DNA from: Prevotella sp. E13-27
GTDB lineage: Bacteria > Bacteroidota > Bacteroidia > Bacteroidales > Bacteroidaceae
Length of the DNA: 64,000 nucleotides
Assembly (NCBI RefSeq): GCF_023217965.1
Contig: NZ_JALPSC010000002.1
Location: 1,116,001 to 1,180,000, forward strand
Direction of reading: 5' to 3'
Position 1 is the stretch's first letter. Each line of letters begins with the position of its first letter. Below are positions 8,907 to 16,161 of this stretch, one piece after another. The translations under genes were made by a program, and so were the position numbers. The notes below the pieces were generated by a model, which was given only the letters and a program-made list of their open reading frames with translations, had not been told where the DNA came from and made no database searches.

Positions 8907-9920
8907 ATGATTAGAAAAGTATCATTCGAGAGCTACGAGCGTCGCATCAATCAGGTGCTGGCTGCTCTTAAGGAGAACGGAATCAATAGCATTGAAGAGG
9001 CTAACGAGATTTGCGAGAAGGCTGGTATTGATCCTTACCAGATGTGTGAGGAGACTCAGCGTATCTGCTTCGAGAACGCTAAGTGGGCATACGTTTGTGG
9101 TGCTGCTATCGCCATTAAGAAGGGCGTAAAGAACGCTGCCGAGGCTGCTGAGGCTATCGGTATCGGTCTGCAGAGCTTCTGTATCCCCGGTTCTGTGGCT
9201 GACGACCGTAAGGTTGGTCTAGGTCACGGTAACCTGGCTGCTCGTCTGCTCCGCGAGGAGACTGAGTGCTTCGCATTCCTGGCAGGTCACGAGTCATTCG
9301 CTGCTGCTGAGGGTGCCATCAAGATTGCTGAGAAGGCAAACAAGGTTCGTAAGAAGCCCCTACGCGTTATCCTCAATGGTCTTGGCAAGGATGCAGCTAT
9401 GATTATCAGCCGCATCAATGGTTTCACATACGTACAGACTCAGTTCGACTACTATACTGGCGAGGTTAAGGTTGTTAAGGAGACTCCTTACAGCGACGGT
9501 CCTCGTGCAAAGGTAAAGTGCTATGGCGCTGACGATGTTCGTGAGGGTGTTGCTATCCTGTGGAAGGAGAACGTTGACGTTTCAATCACAGGTAACTCTA
9601 CCAACCCAACCCGCTTCCAGCACCCAGTAGCTGGTACTTACAAGAAGGAGCGCGTGCTTGCTGGCAAGCCTTACTTCTCAGTAGCTTCAGGTGGTGGTAC
9701 AGGTCGTACTCTGCACCCAGATAACATGGCTGCAGGTCCTGCTTCTTACGGTATGACTGATACCCTTGGCCGTATGCACTCTGACGCTCAGTTCGCAGGT
9801 TCTTCTTCTGTTCCTGCTCACGTTGAGATGATGGGCTTCCTCGGCATCGGTAACAACCCAATGGTAGGTGCAACAGTATCTATCGCCGTTGAGATTGACC
9901 TTGCCCTGAACAAGAAGTAA
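8907..9920 (+). CDS. GGGtGRT protein
   Basis: A 337-aa soluble protein carrying the name-giving motif SGGGTGRT at about residues 261-268, followed by LHPDNMAAGPASYGMTDTLGRMHSD, which is strongly conserved in this family of unknown function. Several cysteines (around 36, 47, 54, 64, 92 and 121) could bind metal, but no classical cluster motif is evident. It pairs with the NifU-like scaffold gene, which suggests an Fe-S or metal-related role. That link is inference from gene order. A terminator follows at 9956-9990. Confidence 0.88.
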   Translation: MIRKVSFESYERRINQVLAALKENGINSIEEANEICEKAGIDPYQMCEETQRICFENAKWAYVCGAAIAIKKGVKNAAEAAEAIGIGLQSFCIPGSVADDRKVGLGHGNLAARLLREETECFAFLAGHESFAAAEGAIKIAEKANKVRKKPLRVILNGLGKDAAMIISRINGFTYVQTQFDYYTGEVKVVKETPYSDGPRAKVKCYGADDVREGVAILWKENVDVSITGNSTNPTRFQHPVAGTYKKERVLAGKPYFSVASGGGTGRTLHPDNMAAGPASYGMTDTLGRMHSDAQFAGSSSVPAHVEMMGFLGIGNNPMVGATVSIAVEIDLALNKK

Positions 9921-9955
9921 TCAGAACTAATTTCTTCGCACGTCGGAGAATTAAT

Positions 9956-9995
9956 AAAAACACGCGTATCGCAAAAACGGTACGCGTGTTATTTA
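9956..9995. terminator. Bidirectional terminator between GGGtGRT and patatin genes
   Basis: A stem AACACGCGTATCG with CGGTACGCGTGTT (13 bp including one T-G pair, loop CAAAAA) lies between A-rich left and T-rich right flanks. It overlaps the last codons of the convergent phospholipase gene slightly and can serve both strands. Confidence 0.8.
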
Positions 9996-10841
9996 TTTTG
10001 CGTAAAACGCCTGTATTTTCTCAAGATAGCTCTCGCCTACCCTGCGTCCTATTTCGTAAATACGCTGCATGAGCTGTGGATCATGAGATATGTGGCCAAT
10101 GGGAATCTTTTTCTCAGGACGTATCACGAGGCAGCGTCCTTCACGCTCAGCCTGAGCTACATATTCGAGTTGATGATTATACATGATGTGTCGATTCTTC
10201 ATTGCCTCAATCATGTTGGGATAGTGACGAAGAGCTATTCGCATGAGCGGCATGAGTTTATTTGGTCCCTTCTGGTAACCAAGAGGCTGAGTCAGAATGA
10301 CAACATTATTCCTATAGCCCAACGACTCGAAATACTCAAGGGGTATAGAGTCAGAGACGCCACCGTCGAGAAGTTTATAGTCATCAAGCTGAACCACTCG
10401 CGAAGCCAAAGGCATCGAAGCCGATGCTCTTATCCAGTCATAGCAGTTGTGGTCAGCTTTAGTCAGTTGACGGTAAACGGGCTTACCCGTCTCCACATCA
10501 GTACATACCACGTGGAACTCCATTGGGTTGGAGTCGAAAGCGTCGTCGTCGAAAACATCATATTCCTTTGGTATGATGTGATAGCCAAACTCGGCATTAA
10601 AATAGTCGCCGGTGGTAAGCAGAGAGCGCACTCCGCTGTATCGCGGATCTTTGGCGAAGCGCACATTATAACGTATTGCACGTCCAGGCTGACGCGATTT
10701 ATAGTTACAGCCAAAGGCGGCACCTGCCGACACTCCGATGAGTGCATCAGGAGCCACGCCGTTTTCCATCATCACGTCAATGATTCCTGCTGTCCAGAGT
10801 CCTCTCATGGCTCCGCCTTCAAGTACGAGTCCGTTTTTCAT
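9993..10841 (-). CDS. Patatin-like phospholipase family protein (YjjU-like)
   Basis: Serine hydrolase of 282 aa with the patatin Ser-Asp dyad. The oxyanion-hole glycines are at GGAMRG (9-14), the nucleophile elbow GVSAG has Ser38, and the catalytic Asp is in DGGVSDSIP (Asp159). No signal peptide or transmembrane helix is seen, so it is probably cytoplasmic or peripheral. The C-terminal third (LPLMRIALRHYPNMIEAMKNRH and after) matches the extension typical of bacterial YjjU-type patatins. It should hydrolyse acyl esters of phospholipids or lysolipids; the true substrate is unknown. It is a single-gene unit with its own probable promoter. Confidence 0.9.
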   Translation of the reverse strand: MKNGLVLEGGAMRGLWTAGIIDVMMENGVAPDALIGVSAGAAFGCNYKSRQPGRAIRYNVRFAKDPRYSGVRSLLTTGDYFNAEFGYHIIPKEYDVFDDDAFDSNPMEFHVVCTDVETGKPVYRQLTKADHNCYDWIRASASMPLASRVVQLDDYKLLDGGVSDSIPLEYFESLGYRNNVVILTQPLGYQKGPNKLMPLMRIALRHYPNMIEAMKNRHIMYNHQLEYVAQAEREGRCLVIRPEKKIPIGHISHDPQLMQRIYEIGRRVGESYLEKIQAFYAK

Positions 10842-10890
10842 GCTATCAACATGTGGGAAAAAGTAATATTCAAAAAAATGGTTCAGACTG

Positions 10891-10898
10891 CAAAAATA
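10891..10898 (-). promoter_or_regulatory. Putative -7 element for the patatin gene
   Basis: The minus strand reads TATTTTTG (fits TAnnTTTG) 50 nt upstream of the start codon. No clear TTTG is seen 19-20 nt further upstream. Confidence 0.4.
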
Positions 10899-10957
10899 CT
10901 ACTTTATTTTTATTTTCCTACACGCAGGAATGTTTTTTGAAAATTATTTCTGCAAAA

Positions 10958-10989
10958 TTTGGTAAAGTAAAAATTATTACCTAACTTTG
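10958..10989 (+). promoter_or_regulatory. Promoter of the tRNA pair
   Basis: TTTG at 10958-10961, a 20-nt spacer and TAACTTTG at 10982-10989 form a full Bacteroidetes primary-sigma promoter. It lies about 45 nt before the tRNA-Thr gene. Confidence 0.75.
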
Positions 10990-11034
10990 CACTCGCTTTT
11001 CGCGCAAGGCTCCAGTCCTGTTGGAAAGCAGTCG

Positions 11035-11110
<76 letters not shown>

Positions 11111-11178
11111 AGATAGTCCATTGACTTTCTGATTAGTTTATTTAAAAAGGTTTGGGAAGATTTCTTCCCTTTTTTATT

Positions 11179-11251
11179 GCGGAATTAGCTCAGTTGGTAG
11201 AGCATTGGCTTCCCAAGCCGAGGGTCGCGGGTTCGAGTCCCGTATTCCGCT
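11179..11251 (+). tRNA. tRNA-Gly (CCC anticodon)
   Basis: A 73-nt cloverleaf. Acceptor GCGGAAT pairs with ATTCCGC, the D-arm is GCTCAGTTGGTAGAGC, the anticodon loop TTCCCAA gives CCC (reads GGG, Gly), and the T-arm is GCGGG-TTCGAGT-CCCGT with one wobble. CCA is not encoded (the next bases are CCC). It lies 68 nt after tRNA-Thr and probably shares its promoter. Confidence 0.95.
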
Positions 11252-11281
11252 CCCAAACCAATTAGTTAGAATACAACCACT

Positions 11282-11324
11282 ATTCTTACTAAACACAAGC
11301 AGCATTTTTACTAAACACAACCGC
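11282..11324 (+). repeat. Two copies of a 22-bp dispersed repeat (TTCTTACTAAACAC family)
   Basis: Two adjacent units, each beginning AT-T-TTACTAAACACAA and ending GCAGC or CCGC, lie between tRNA-Gly and its terminator. The same core, TTCTTACTAAACAC, is tandemly repeated at 19729-19804 in front of the fimbrillin operon. Confidence 0.7.
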
Positions 11325-11334
11325 TTATATTATT

Positions 11335-11360
11335 AAAGACAACTCCTGAGAGTTGTCTTT
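11335..11360. terminator. Bidirectional terminator between tRNA-Gly and pyrD
   Basis: A perfect 11-bp stem AAAGACAACTC with GAGTTGTCTTT on a CTGA loop. It ends 6 nt before the pyrD stop codon on the other strand and can end both transcripts. Confidence 0.8.
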
Positions 11361-11366
11361 GAGTAA

Positions 11367-12275
11367 TCAGTCTATTGCGCCGATGATTTCTTTTACTGAG
11401 TGACATCCGTGACGCTCAAGCCAATCGTTTATTCCGTCGCGAATCTTCATCGTGACAGCCGGGTCAATGAAGTTTGCTGTGCCCACCTCTATCGCTGTTG
11501 CGCCACACATGAGGAACTCAATAGCGTCTTCAGCCGTCATTATGCCTCCCAGTCCTACTACAGGAATACCAACAGCCTTTGCCACCTGATATACCATTCT
11601 CAGGGCTACTGGCTTAAGGCAAGGACCGCTCAGTCCGCCAGTACCTATTGATAGAAGTTTTCGACGGCGCTCTATGTCAACAGCCATTCCCATCAGAGTG
11701 TTGATGAGCGACACGCTGTCGGCACCTTCTGCCTCTACCGCCTTTGCTATATCCACGATACTTGTCACGTTTGGCGACAGCTTTACAATGAGTGTCTTGT
11801 CATAACGCTTGCGTACAGCCTTCACCACGCTCGATGCTCCTTCACATGTAACTCCGAACGCCATTCCGCCGTCGCGCACGTTTGGACACGATATGTTCAG
11901 CTCTATGGCAGGAATACGCTCCAGTTCGTTAATGCGTGCGGCACACTCGGCATAGTCCTCTGGCGACGAACCGCTCACATTTACTATGAAGTTGGTGTCT
12001 ATGTCTTTCAGTTCCGGATAGATGTGCTCGCAGAAGTAGTCCACGCCCTTGTTCTGCAGTCCCACGCAGTTGAGCATGCCCATTGCTGTCTCTGCCATTC
12101 GCGGATAGTCGTTGCCTTCGCGAGGCTTCAGCGTTGTGCCTTTAACTATGATGCCTCCTATCTGGTCGAGCTCTACAAAATCCTGAAACTCCAGTCCGTA
12201 GCCGAAGGTGCCTGAAGCCGTCATCACGGGGTTCTTCAGCTGCAGGTCTTTTATCTTTACGCTTAAATCTGCCAT
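11367..12275 (-). CDS. pyrD: Dihydroorotate dehydrogenase, class IB catalytic subunit
   Basis: FMN-containing TIM-barrel enzyme of 302 aa that oxidises dihydroorotate to orotate in pyrimidine biosynthesis. The catalytic Cys is Cys130 in NISCPNV, as in class I enzymes; KGTT and SVSLINTL motifs contact FMN and substrate. FMN-phosphate binding glycines appear in [19 protein letters not shown]. It overlaps pyrK by 13 bp, and the presence of that electron-transfer subunit defines the NAD-linked IB type. Length and motifs are normal. Confidence 0.96.
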   Translation of the reverse strand: MADLSVKIKDLQLKNPVMTASGTFGYGLEFQDFVELDQIGGIIVKGTTLKPREGNDYPRMAETAMGMLNCVGLQNKGVDYFCEHIYPELKDIDTNFIVNVSGSSPEDYAECAARINELERIPAIELNISCPNVRDGGMAFGVTCEGASSVVKAVRKRYDKTLIVKLSPNVTSIVDIAKAVEAEGADSVSLINTLMGMAVDIERRRKLLSIGTGGLSGPCLKPVALRMVYQVAKAVGIPVVGLGGIMTAEDAIEFLMCGATAIEVGTANFIDPAVTMKIRDGINDWLERHGCHSVKEIIGAID

Positions 12276-13045
12276 AACAATTGATCAATATTAAACACCG
12301 GTCCTTCCTTGCACACACACACATTGCCCTTAACCGTCTTCTCCACACAGCAGAGGCAGGCTCCCAGTCCGCAAGCCATAAGATTCTCGAGCGACACCTC
12401 GCAGTTGAGGCCAGATGCTTTGGCATATTTGGCCACAGCCTTCATCATCGGCGTTGGTCCACAGCTGTAGATTGTGTCAAACTTATTCTCCTTCAACAGC
12501 GAGTGCTGTGTCACAAATCCTTTCTCTCCTTCAGAGCCATCCTCGGTAGTGACATATACCTGTCCATACTTTGAGAACTCGCTTATCAGCAGTAAGTCTT
12601 TATTTGAGCGGGCGCCAAGCAGGAAGATTACTTCGTGACCTTTTGCGTTAAGCTCAGCACCGAGATTCAGCATCGGAGCCACTCCCACTCCACCTCCTAC
12701 TAGCAGCAGTCGGCGTTTGGGCTCACTCTCAGCAGGCAGAGAAAAACCGTTTCCGAGGGGCAGTACACAATTCAACTTGTCGCCCTCCTTCAGTTGCGCC
12801 ATACGCTTTGTTCCGTCGCCTACCGTAGCCACAAGGAGCCACAGCTCATTTGCTTTCTTGTCAACGTAGCAGATAGAAATCGGCCTTCTCAGAAATGTTG
12901 TCTGTGAGCCGTCAACGCGCACTTCCACGAATTGTCCGGGAAGCATCTCTGGCAATGGTTGTTCATGAGTGAGCTTCAACAGCACATACCTCTCATGCAG
13001 TCTCTCTACAGACCTAACAGTCAAGTCAAGAATTGTTTTTTTCAT
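12263..13045 (-). CDS. pyrK: Dihydroorotate dehydrogenase electron transfer subunit
   Basis: FAD/[2Fe-2S] protein of 260 aa that passes electrons from PyrD to NAD+. The N-terminal ferredoxin-reductase-like FAD domain shows [14 protein letters not shown]; the nucleotide-binding segment is [17 protein letters not shown]. The C-terminal 2Fe-2S ligands are in [14 protein letters not shown] and the later CVCKEGPVF. The stop codon lies inside pyrD (13-bp overlap), so translation is probably coupled. The gene is first in the operon and has a good promoter at 13076-13106. Confidence 0.96.
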   Translation of the reverse strand: MKKTILDLTVRSVERLHERYVLLKLTHEQPLPEMLPGQFVEVRVDGSQTTFLRRPISICYVDKKANELWLLVATVGDGTKRMAQLKEGDKLNCVLPLGNGFSLPAESEPKRRLLLVGGGVGVAPMLNLGAELNAKGHEVIFLLGARSNKDLLLISEFSKYGQVYVTTEDGSEGEKGFVTQHSLLKENKFDTIYSCGPTPMMKAVAKYAKASGLNCEVSLENLMACGLGACLCCVEKTVKGNVCVCKEGPVFNIDQLLWQI

Positions 13046-13075
13046 CTAAAGAAAAGTGTGTTATAATTTGGATTG

Positions 13076-13106
13076 CAAAATTACGAAAAGTCGGGCGAAA
13101 TACAAA
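13076..13106 (-). promoter_or_regulatory. Promoter of pyrK-pyrD (recurring cassette)
   Basis: Read on the minus strand: TTTG (13106-13103), a 19-nt spacer, TAATTTTG (13083-13076), 31 nt before the pyrK ATG. The spacer matches that of the element at 19083-19113 in 17 of 19 positions, so the whole promoter looks like a repeated cassette. Confidence 0.75.
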
Positions 13107-13136
13107 AGGTATACACAAAAAAGCATTCCATTTTTA

Positions 13137-13165
13137 TTGAATTATCAAATTATTCCGTACATTTG
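13137..13165 (+). promoter_or_regulatory. Promoter of the GH2 gene
   Basis: TTG at 13137-13139 (in TATTG) and TACATTTG at 13158-13165, spacing 18 nt, fit the Bacteroidetes promoter. The element lies 46 nt before the ATG at 13212. Confidence 0.6.
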
Positions 13166-13211
13166 CATTTTAAAACGAACAAGAACCAACAACTATTTCA
13201 CTACGAAGAAT

Positions 13212-14999
13212 ATGAAGAACGTCATTTCTGCATTTCTGCTTACTGCTTTTTCCTTCACGAGTGCAGCCGCACAAGAGTGCCCACTCATAGGCAACGTGTT
13301 TGCACGCAACACCACATCGCTCAACGGACAGTGGAACTATATTGTCGATGTTCAGGAGGAAGGCTACTACGACTATCGCATGAATCCCACACGCTGGGGC
13401 TTCTTCCTCAACGCCAAGCCGCAGCGCCCTGAAGACCTCATAGAGTATGACTTCGACAAGGCTGCAACTATGCGCATACCTGGCGACTGGAACACCCAGG
13501 ACGAGCGTCTGTTCTTCTACGAGGGCACGGTGTGGTTCAAGAAGTCGTTCCGCCACAAGAAGCAGGAAGGCAAACGCACGCTGCTCTACTTCGGTGCCGT
13601 GAACTACGACTCCCACGTCTATGTCAACGGTCATCATGTAACCCATCATGTGGGCGGCTTCACTCCGTTCAACATCGATATTACAGACCAGCTCCACAAT
13701 GGTGACAATTTCGTCATCGTGAAGGTTGACAACAAGCGCCATAAGGATAATGTGCCAACACAAATCTTCGATTGGTGGAACTATGGCGGCATCACCCGCG
13801 ACGTGCTCCTTGTTGACGTGCAGCCCACTTATGTAGAGAACTACAGCCTTCAGCTGGCCAGTCTCGAGGGACGCCGTCTGACGTTCTACCTGAAGCTCAA
13901 CAAGCCCGAGGCAGGCAAGGAGATTCAGCTCCGCATACCCGAACTGAAGATAAAGAAGAAGCTCACCACCGATGCCAACGGGTGCACCAACATTGCCATT
14001 AAAGCAAAGCCTGTGCTTTGGACTCCCGAAACTCCTCGCCGCTATCGTGTTGAGATTGAAATGAGCGGCGAGACACTCGTTGATAGCATCGGTTTCCGCA
14101 CCATTGAGACACGCGGCAAAGAGATTCTGCTCAACGGCAAACCCATCTTCCTCAAGGGTGTGAGCATGCATGAGGAGAAGACCGACGGCGGCGGACGTGC
14201 CAACGGCACCGAAGATGCCCACAAGCTGCTCTCTATGGCCAAGGAGCTTGGCTGCAACTTCGTGCGCCTTGCCCACTATCCCCACAACGAGTTCATGATT
14301 CGCGAGGCCGAGCGCATGGGCATCCTCGTGTGGAGCGAGATACCTTGCTACTGGACCATCTCGTGGACTAACGAAAAGACCTTCAAGAACGCTCAGCGCC
14401 AGCTTACCGACATGATACGCCGCGACCAGAACCGCGCCAACATCATCATCTGGAGTATTGCCAACGAGACTCCCCACTCTGCCGAGCGCGACCGTTTCCT
14501 CGGACGCATGGCTCAGTATGCGCGCTCCATTGACAGCACCCGTCTCATCTCTATGGCTATGGAGGTGACGTCGGCTTCCAACTACAAGAACCGTCTGCAG
14601 GACAATATGCACGAGTTTGTCGATGTGGTAAGTTTCAACCAATATATCGGTTGGTATCGCGACGTCAACGATGCTCCTAAGATGGAATGGGAAGTGCCCT
14701 ACGAAAAGCCAGTCATCGTGAGCGAGTTTGGCGGTGGAGCGAAGTATGGCTATCACGGACCTAAGAACTTACGTTGGACTGAGGAGTTCCAAGAGAATCT
14801 CTACGAACAGAACCTGCGCATGCTCGACAAGATTGAAGGTCTCTCGGGCACTACACCTTGGGTACTGAAGGACTTCCGTTCACCTCGTCGCGTCCTCGAC
14901 GGCATTCAGGACTACTACAACATGAAGGGACTATACTCTGACCGCGGTGAGCGCAAGAAAGCGTCCTATGTGCTGCAGGAGTGGTATAAGACGAAGTAG
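13212..14999 (+). CDS. Secreted glycoside hydrolase family 2 protein (beta-glucuronidase/beta-galactosidase-like)
   Basis: Exported retaining glycosidase of 595 aa. A cleavable signal peptide (MKNVISAFLLTAFSFTSAAAQ) is followed by the GH2 sugar-binding jelly roll (FFYEGTVWFKKSF, VYVNGHHVTHHVGGFTPF), an Ig-like middle domain and a TIM barrel (NGKPIFLKGVSMHEE). The acid/base Glu is in WSIANE (about E419), and the nucleophile Glu is in VSEFGGG (about E505). The short length and lack of C-terminal LacZ domains favour a beta-glucuronidase-type or other small GH2. The ATG at 13212 is used because upstream in-frame sequence overlaps the promoter and shows no signal peptide. The likely location is the periplasm or outer surface; substrate is unassigned. 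Confidence 0.88.
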   Translation: MKNVISAFLLTAFSFTSAAAQECPLIGNVFARNTTSLNGQWNYIVDVQEEGYYDYRMNPTRWGFFLNAKPQRPEDLIEYDFDKAATMRIPGDWNTQDERLFFYEGTVWFKKSFRHKKQEGKRTLLYFGAVNYDSHVYVNGHHVTHHVGGFTPFNIDITDQLHNGDNFVIVKVDNKRHKDNVPTQIFDWWNYGGITRDVLLVDVQPTYVENYSLQLASLEGRRLTFYLKLNKPEAGKEIQLRIPELKIKKKLTTDANGCTNIAIKAKPVLWTPETPRRYRVEIEMSGETLVDSIGFRTIETRGKEILLNGKPIFLKGVSMHEEKTDGGGRANGTEDAHKLLSMAKELGCNFVRLAHYPHNEFMIREAERMGILVWSEIPCYWTISWTNEKTFKNAQRQLTDMIRRDQNRANIIIWSIANETPHSAERDRFLGRMAQYARSIDSTRLISMAMEVTSASNYKNRLQDNMHEFVDVVSFNQYIGWYRDVNDAPKMEWEVPYEKPVIVSEFGGGAKYGYHGPKNLRWTEEFQENLYEQNLRMLDKIEGLSGTTPWVLKDFRSPRRVLDGIQDYYNMKGLYSDRGERKKASYVLQEWYKTK

Positions 15000-15000
15000 T

Positions 15001-15057
15001 GGTGAGAGATTAGAGGTTAGAGGTGAGAGGTTAAAAGTGAGAGGTTAGAGGTAAGAA
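15001..15057 (+). repeat. Degenerate purine-rich simple repeat between GH2 and mltG
   Basis: Seven or so loose copies of the word GTGAGAGGTTAGAG and variants fill the short gap between the genes. No hairpin or promoter is evident in it. Confidence 0.6.
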
Positions 15058-15072
15058 CATATTTTTTATAAC

Positions 15073-16104
15073 ATGAATAATAAGAAAGACATTTCGAAGA
15101 AATACTATATCATTGCGGCCACAGCGAGTCTTGTTGCCATCATCGCGCTGGTCATCTACTATTTCTTCACAGGCTTCAGTCATCAGCAGCAGACACAATA
15201 CGTCTATATCGATGACAACGACAACATCGACTCCGTGTTCACCAAGCTCTCGGCAGTTGGCTCTCGCCACGGCTCGTCGGCATTGTGCACCCTTCTGCGC
15301 CACAGCGACTACGAGTCAGACATTCGCACCGGTCGCTTCGCCATTGAGCCTGGCGATGGTGTCATTACCGTCTTCCGCCGACTGAAGAACGGACAGCAGA
15401 GCCCAATCATGCTCACCATCCCCGAGAGCCGCACCGTGCGTCTGCTCGCCTCCGCTTTGGGCAAGCGACTGATGATTGATAGCACCACCATTGCCTGTGC
15501 ACTCATCGATGAAGTCTATTGCCGCCAGCTGGGCTACACACCTCAGACCATCCCCGCCATGTTCGTACCTAACACCTATGAGGTCTATTGGAACACCAGT
15601 CTCGACAAGCTGATGCAACGCATGAAGAAGGAGCACGACAAGTTCTGGGCAGGCGAGCGCACTCAGAAGGCCGAAGCCATAGGACTGAGCCCCGACGAGG
15701 TGTGCACCCTTGCCAGCATCATAGACGAGGAGACAGCCAATACCGCCGAAAAGCCCATGATAGCCGGCATGTATCTTAACCGCCTTAAGACGGGTATGCC
15801 CCTTCAGGCCGACCCAACCATTAAGTTTGCCCTTGGCGACTTCTCAATCAAGCGCATACGCCACGGCATGCTCACCGTTGAGAGTCCCTACAACACCTAT
15901 CAGAACGAAGGTCTTCCTCCCGGCCCCATCAAGGTGGCAAGCATCAAGGGCATCGATGCAGTTCTTAACCGTGTGGCTCACGACTATCTTTACATGTGCG
16001 CCAAGGAAGACTTCTCCGGCACCCATAACTTTGCCGTCACATACAAAGAGCACCTTCAGAATGCTGCTCGCTATTCGAAGGCGCTCAATGAAAGGGGGCT
16101 TTAA
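15073..16104 (+). CDS. mltG: Endolytic murein transglycosylase MltG (YceG-like)
   Basis: Membrane-anchored peptidoglycan lytic transglycosylase of 343 aa, thought to cut nascent glycan strands and set their length. One N-terminal transmembrane helix (about residues 11-33, IIAATASLVAIIALVIYYFF) is followed by a LysM-like region and the YceG domain. Family signatures: FVPNTYEVYW, ASIIDEET (acidic cluster about 218-220 at the catalytic position), MIAGMYLNRLKTGMPLQADPTIKFAL, SPYNTYQNEGLPPGPI and NFAVTYKEH. Length is typical. It is a probable single-gene unit. Confidence 0.94.
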   Translation: MNNKKDISKKYYIIAATASLVAIIALVIYYFFTGFSHQQQTQYVYIDDNDNIDSVFTKLSAVGSRHGSSALCTLLRHSDYESDIRTGRFAIEPGDGVITVFRRLKNGQQSPIMLTIPESRTVRLLASALGKRLMIDSTTIACALIDEVYCRQLGYTPQTIPAMFVPNTYEVYWNTSLDKLMQRMKKEHDKFWAGERTQKAEAIGLSPDEVCTLASIIDEETANTAEKPMIAGMYLNRLKTGMPLQADPTIKFALGDFSIKRIRHGMLTVESPYNTYQNEGLPPGPIKVASIKGIDAVLNRVAHDYLYMCAKEDFSGTHNFAVTYKEHLQNAARYSKALNERGL

Positions 16105-16161
16105 TTTTTTTCGATTAATCGACTTCTCGTTTAAACGATTAAACGTTTTAACGATTAAGCC

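Noticed and set aside
13170..14756. Minus-strand open frame of 528 codons opposite the GH2 gene
   Set aside because: The plus-strand gene has a signal peptide, both catalytic glutamates and full GH2 structure; the antisense frame shows no recognisable domain.
16128..16145. Hairpin CGTTTAA / TTAAACG between mltG and the M16 gene as a terminator
   Set aside because: The stem is only 7 bp, AT-rich and lacks a good T-run on either side; it was not called as a feature.
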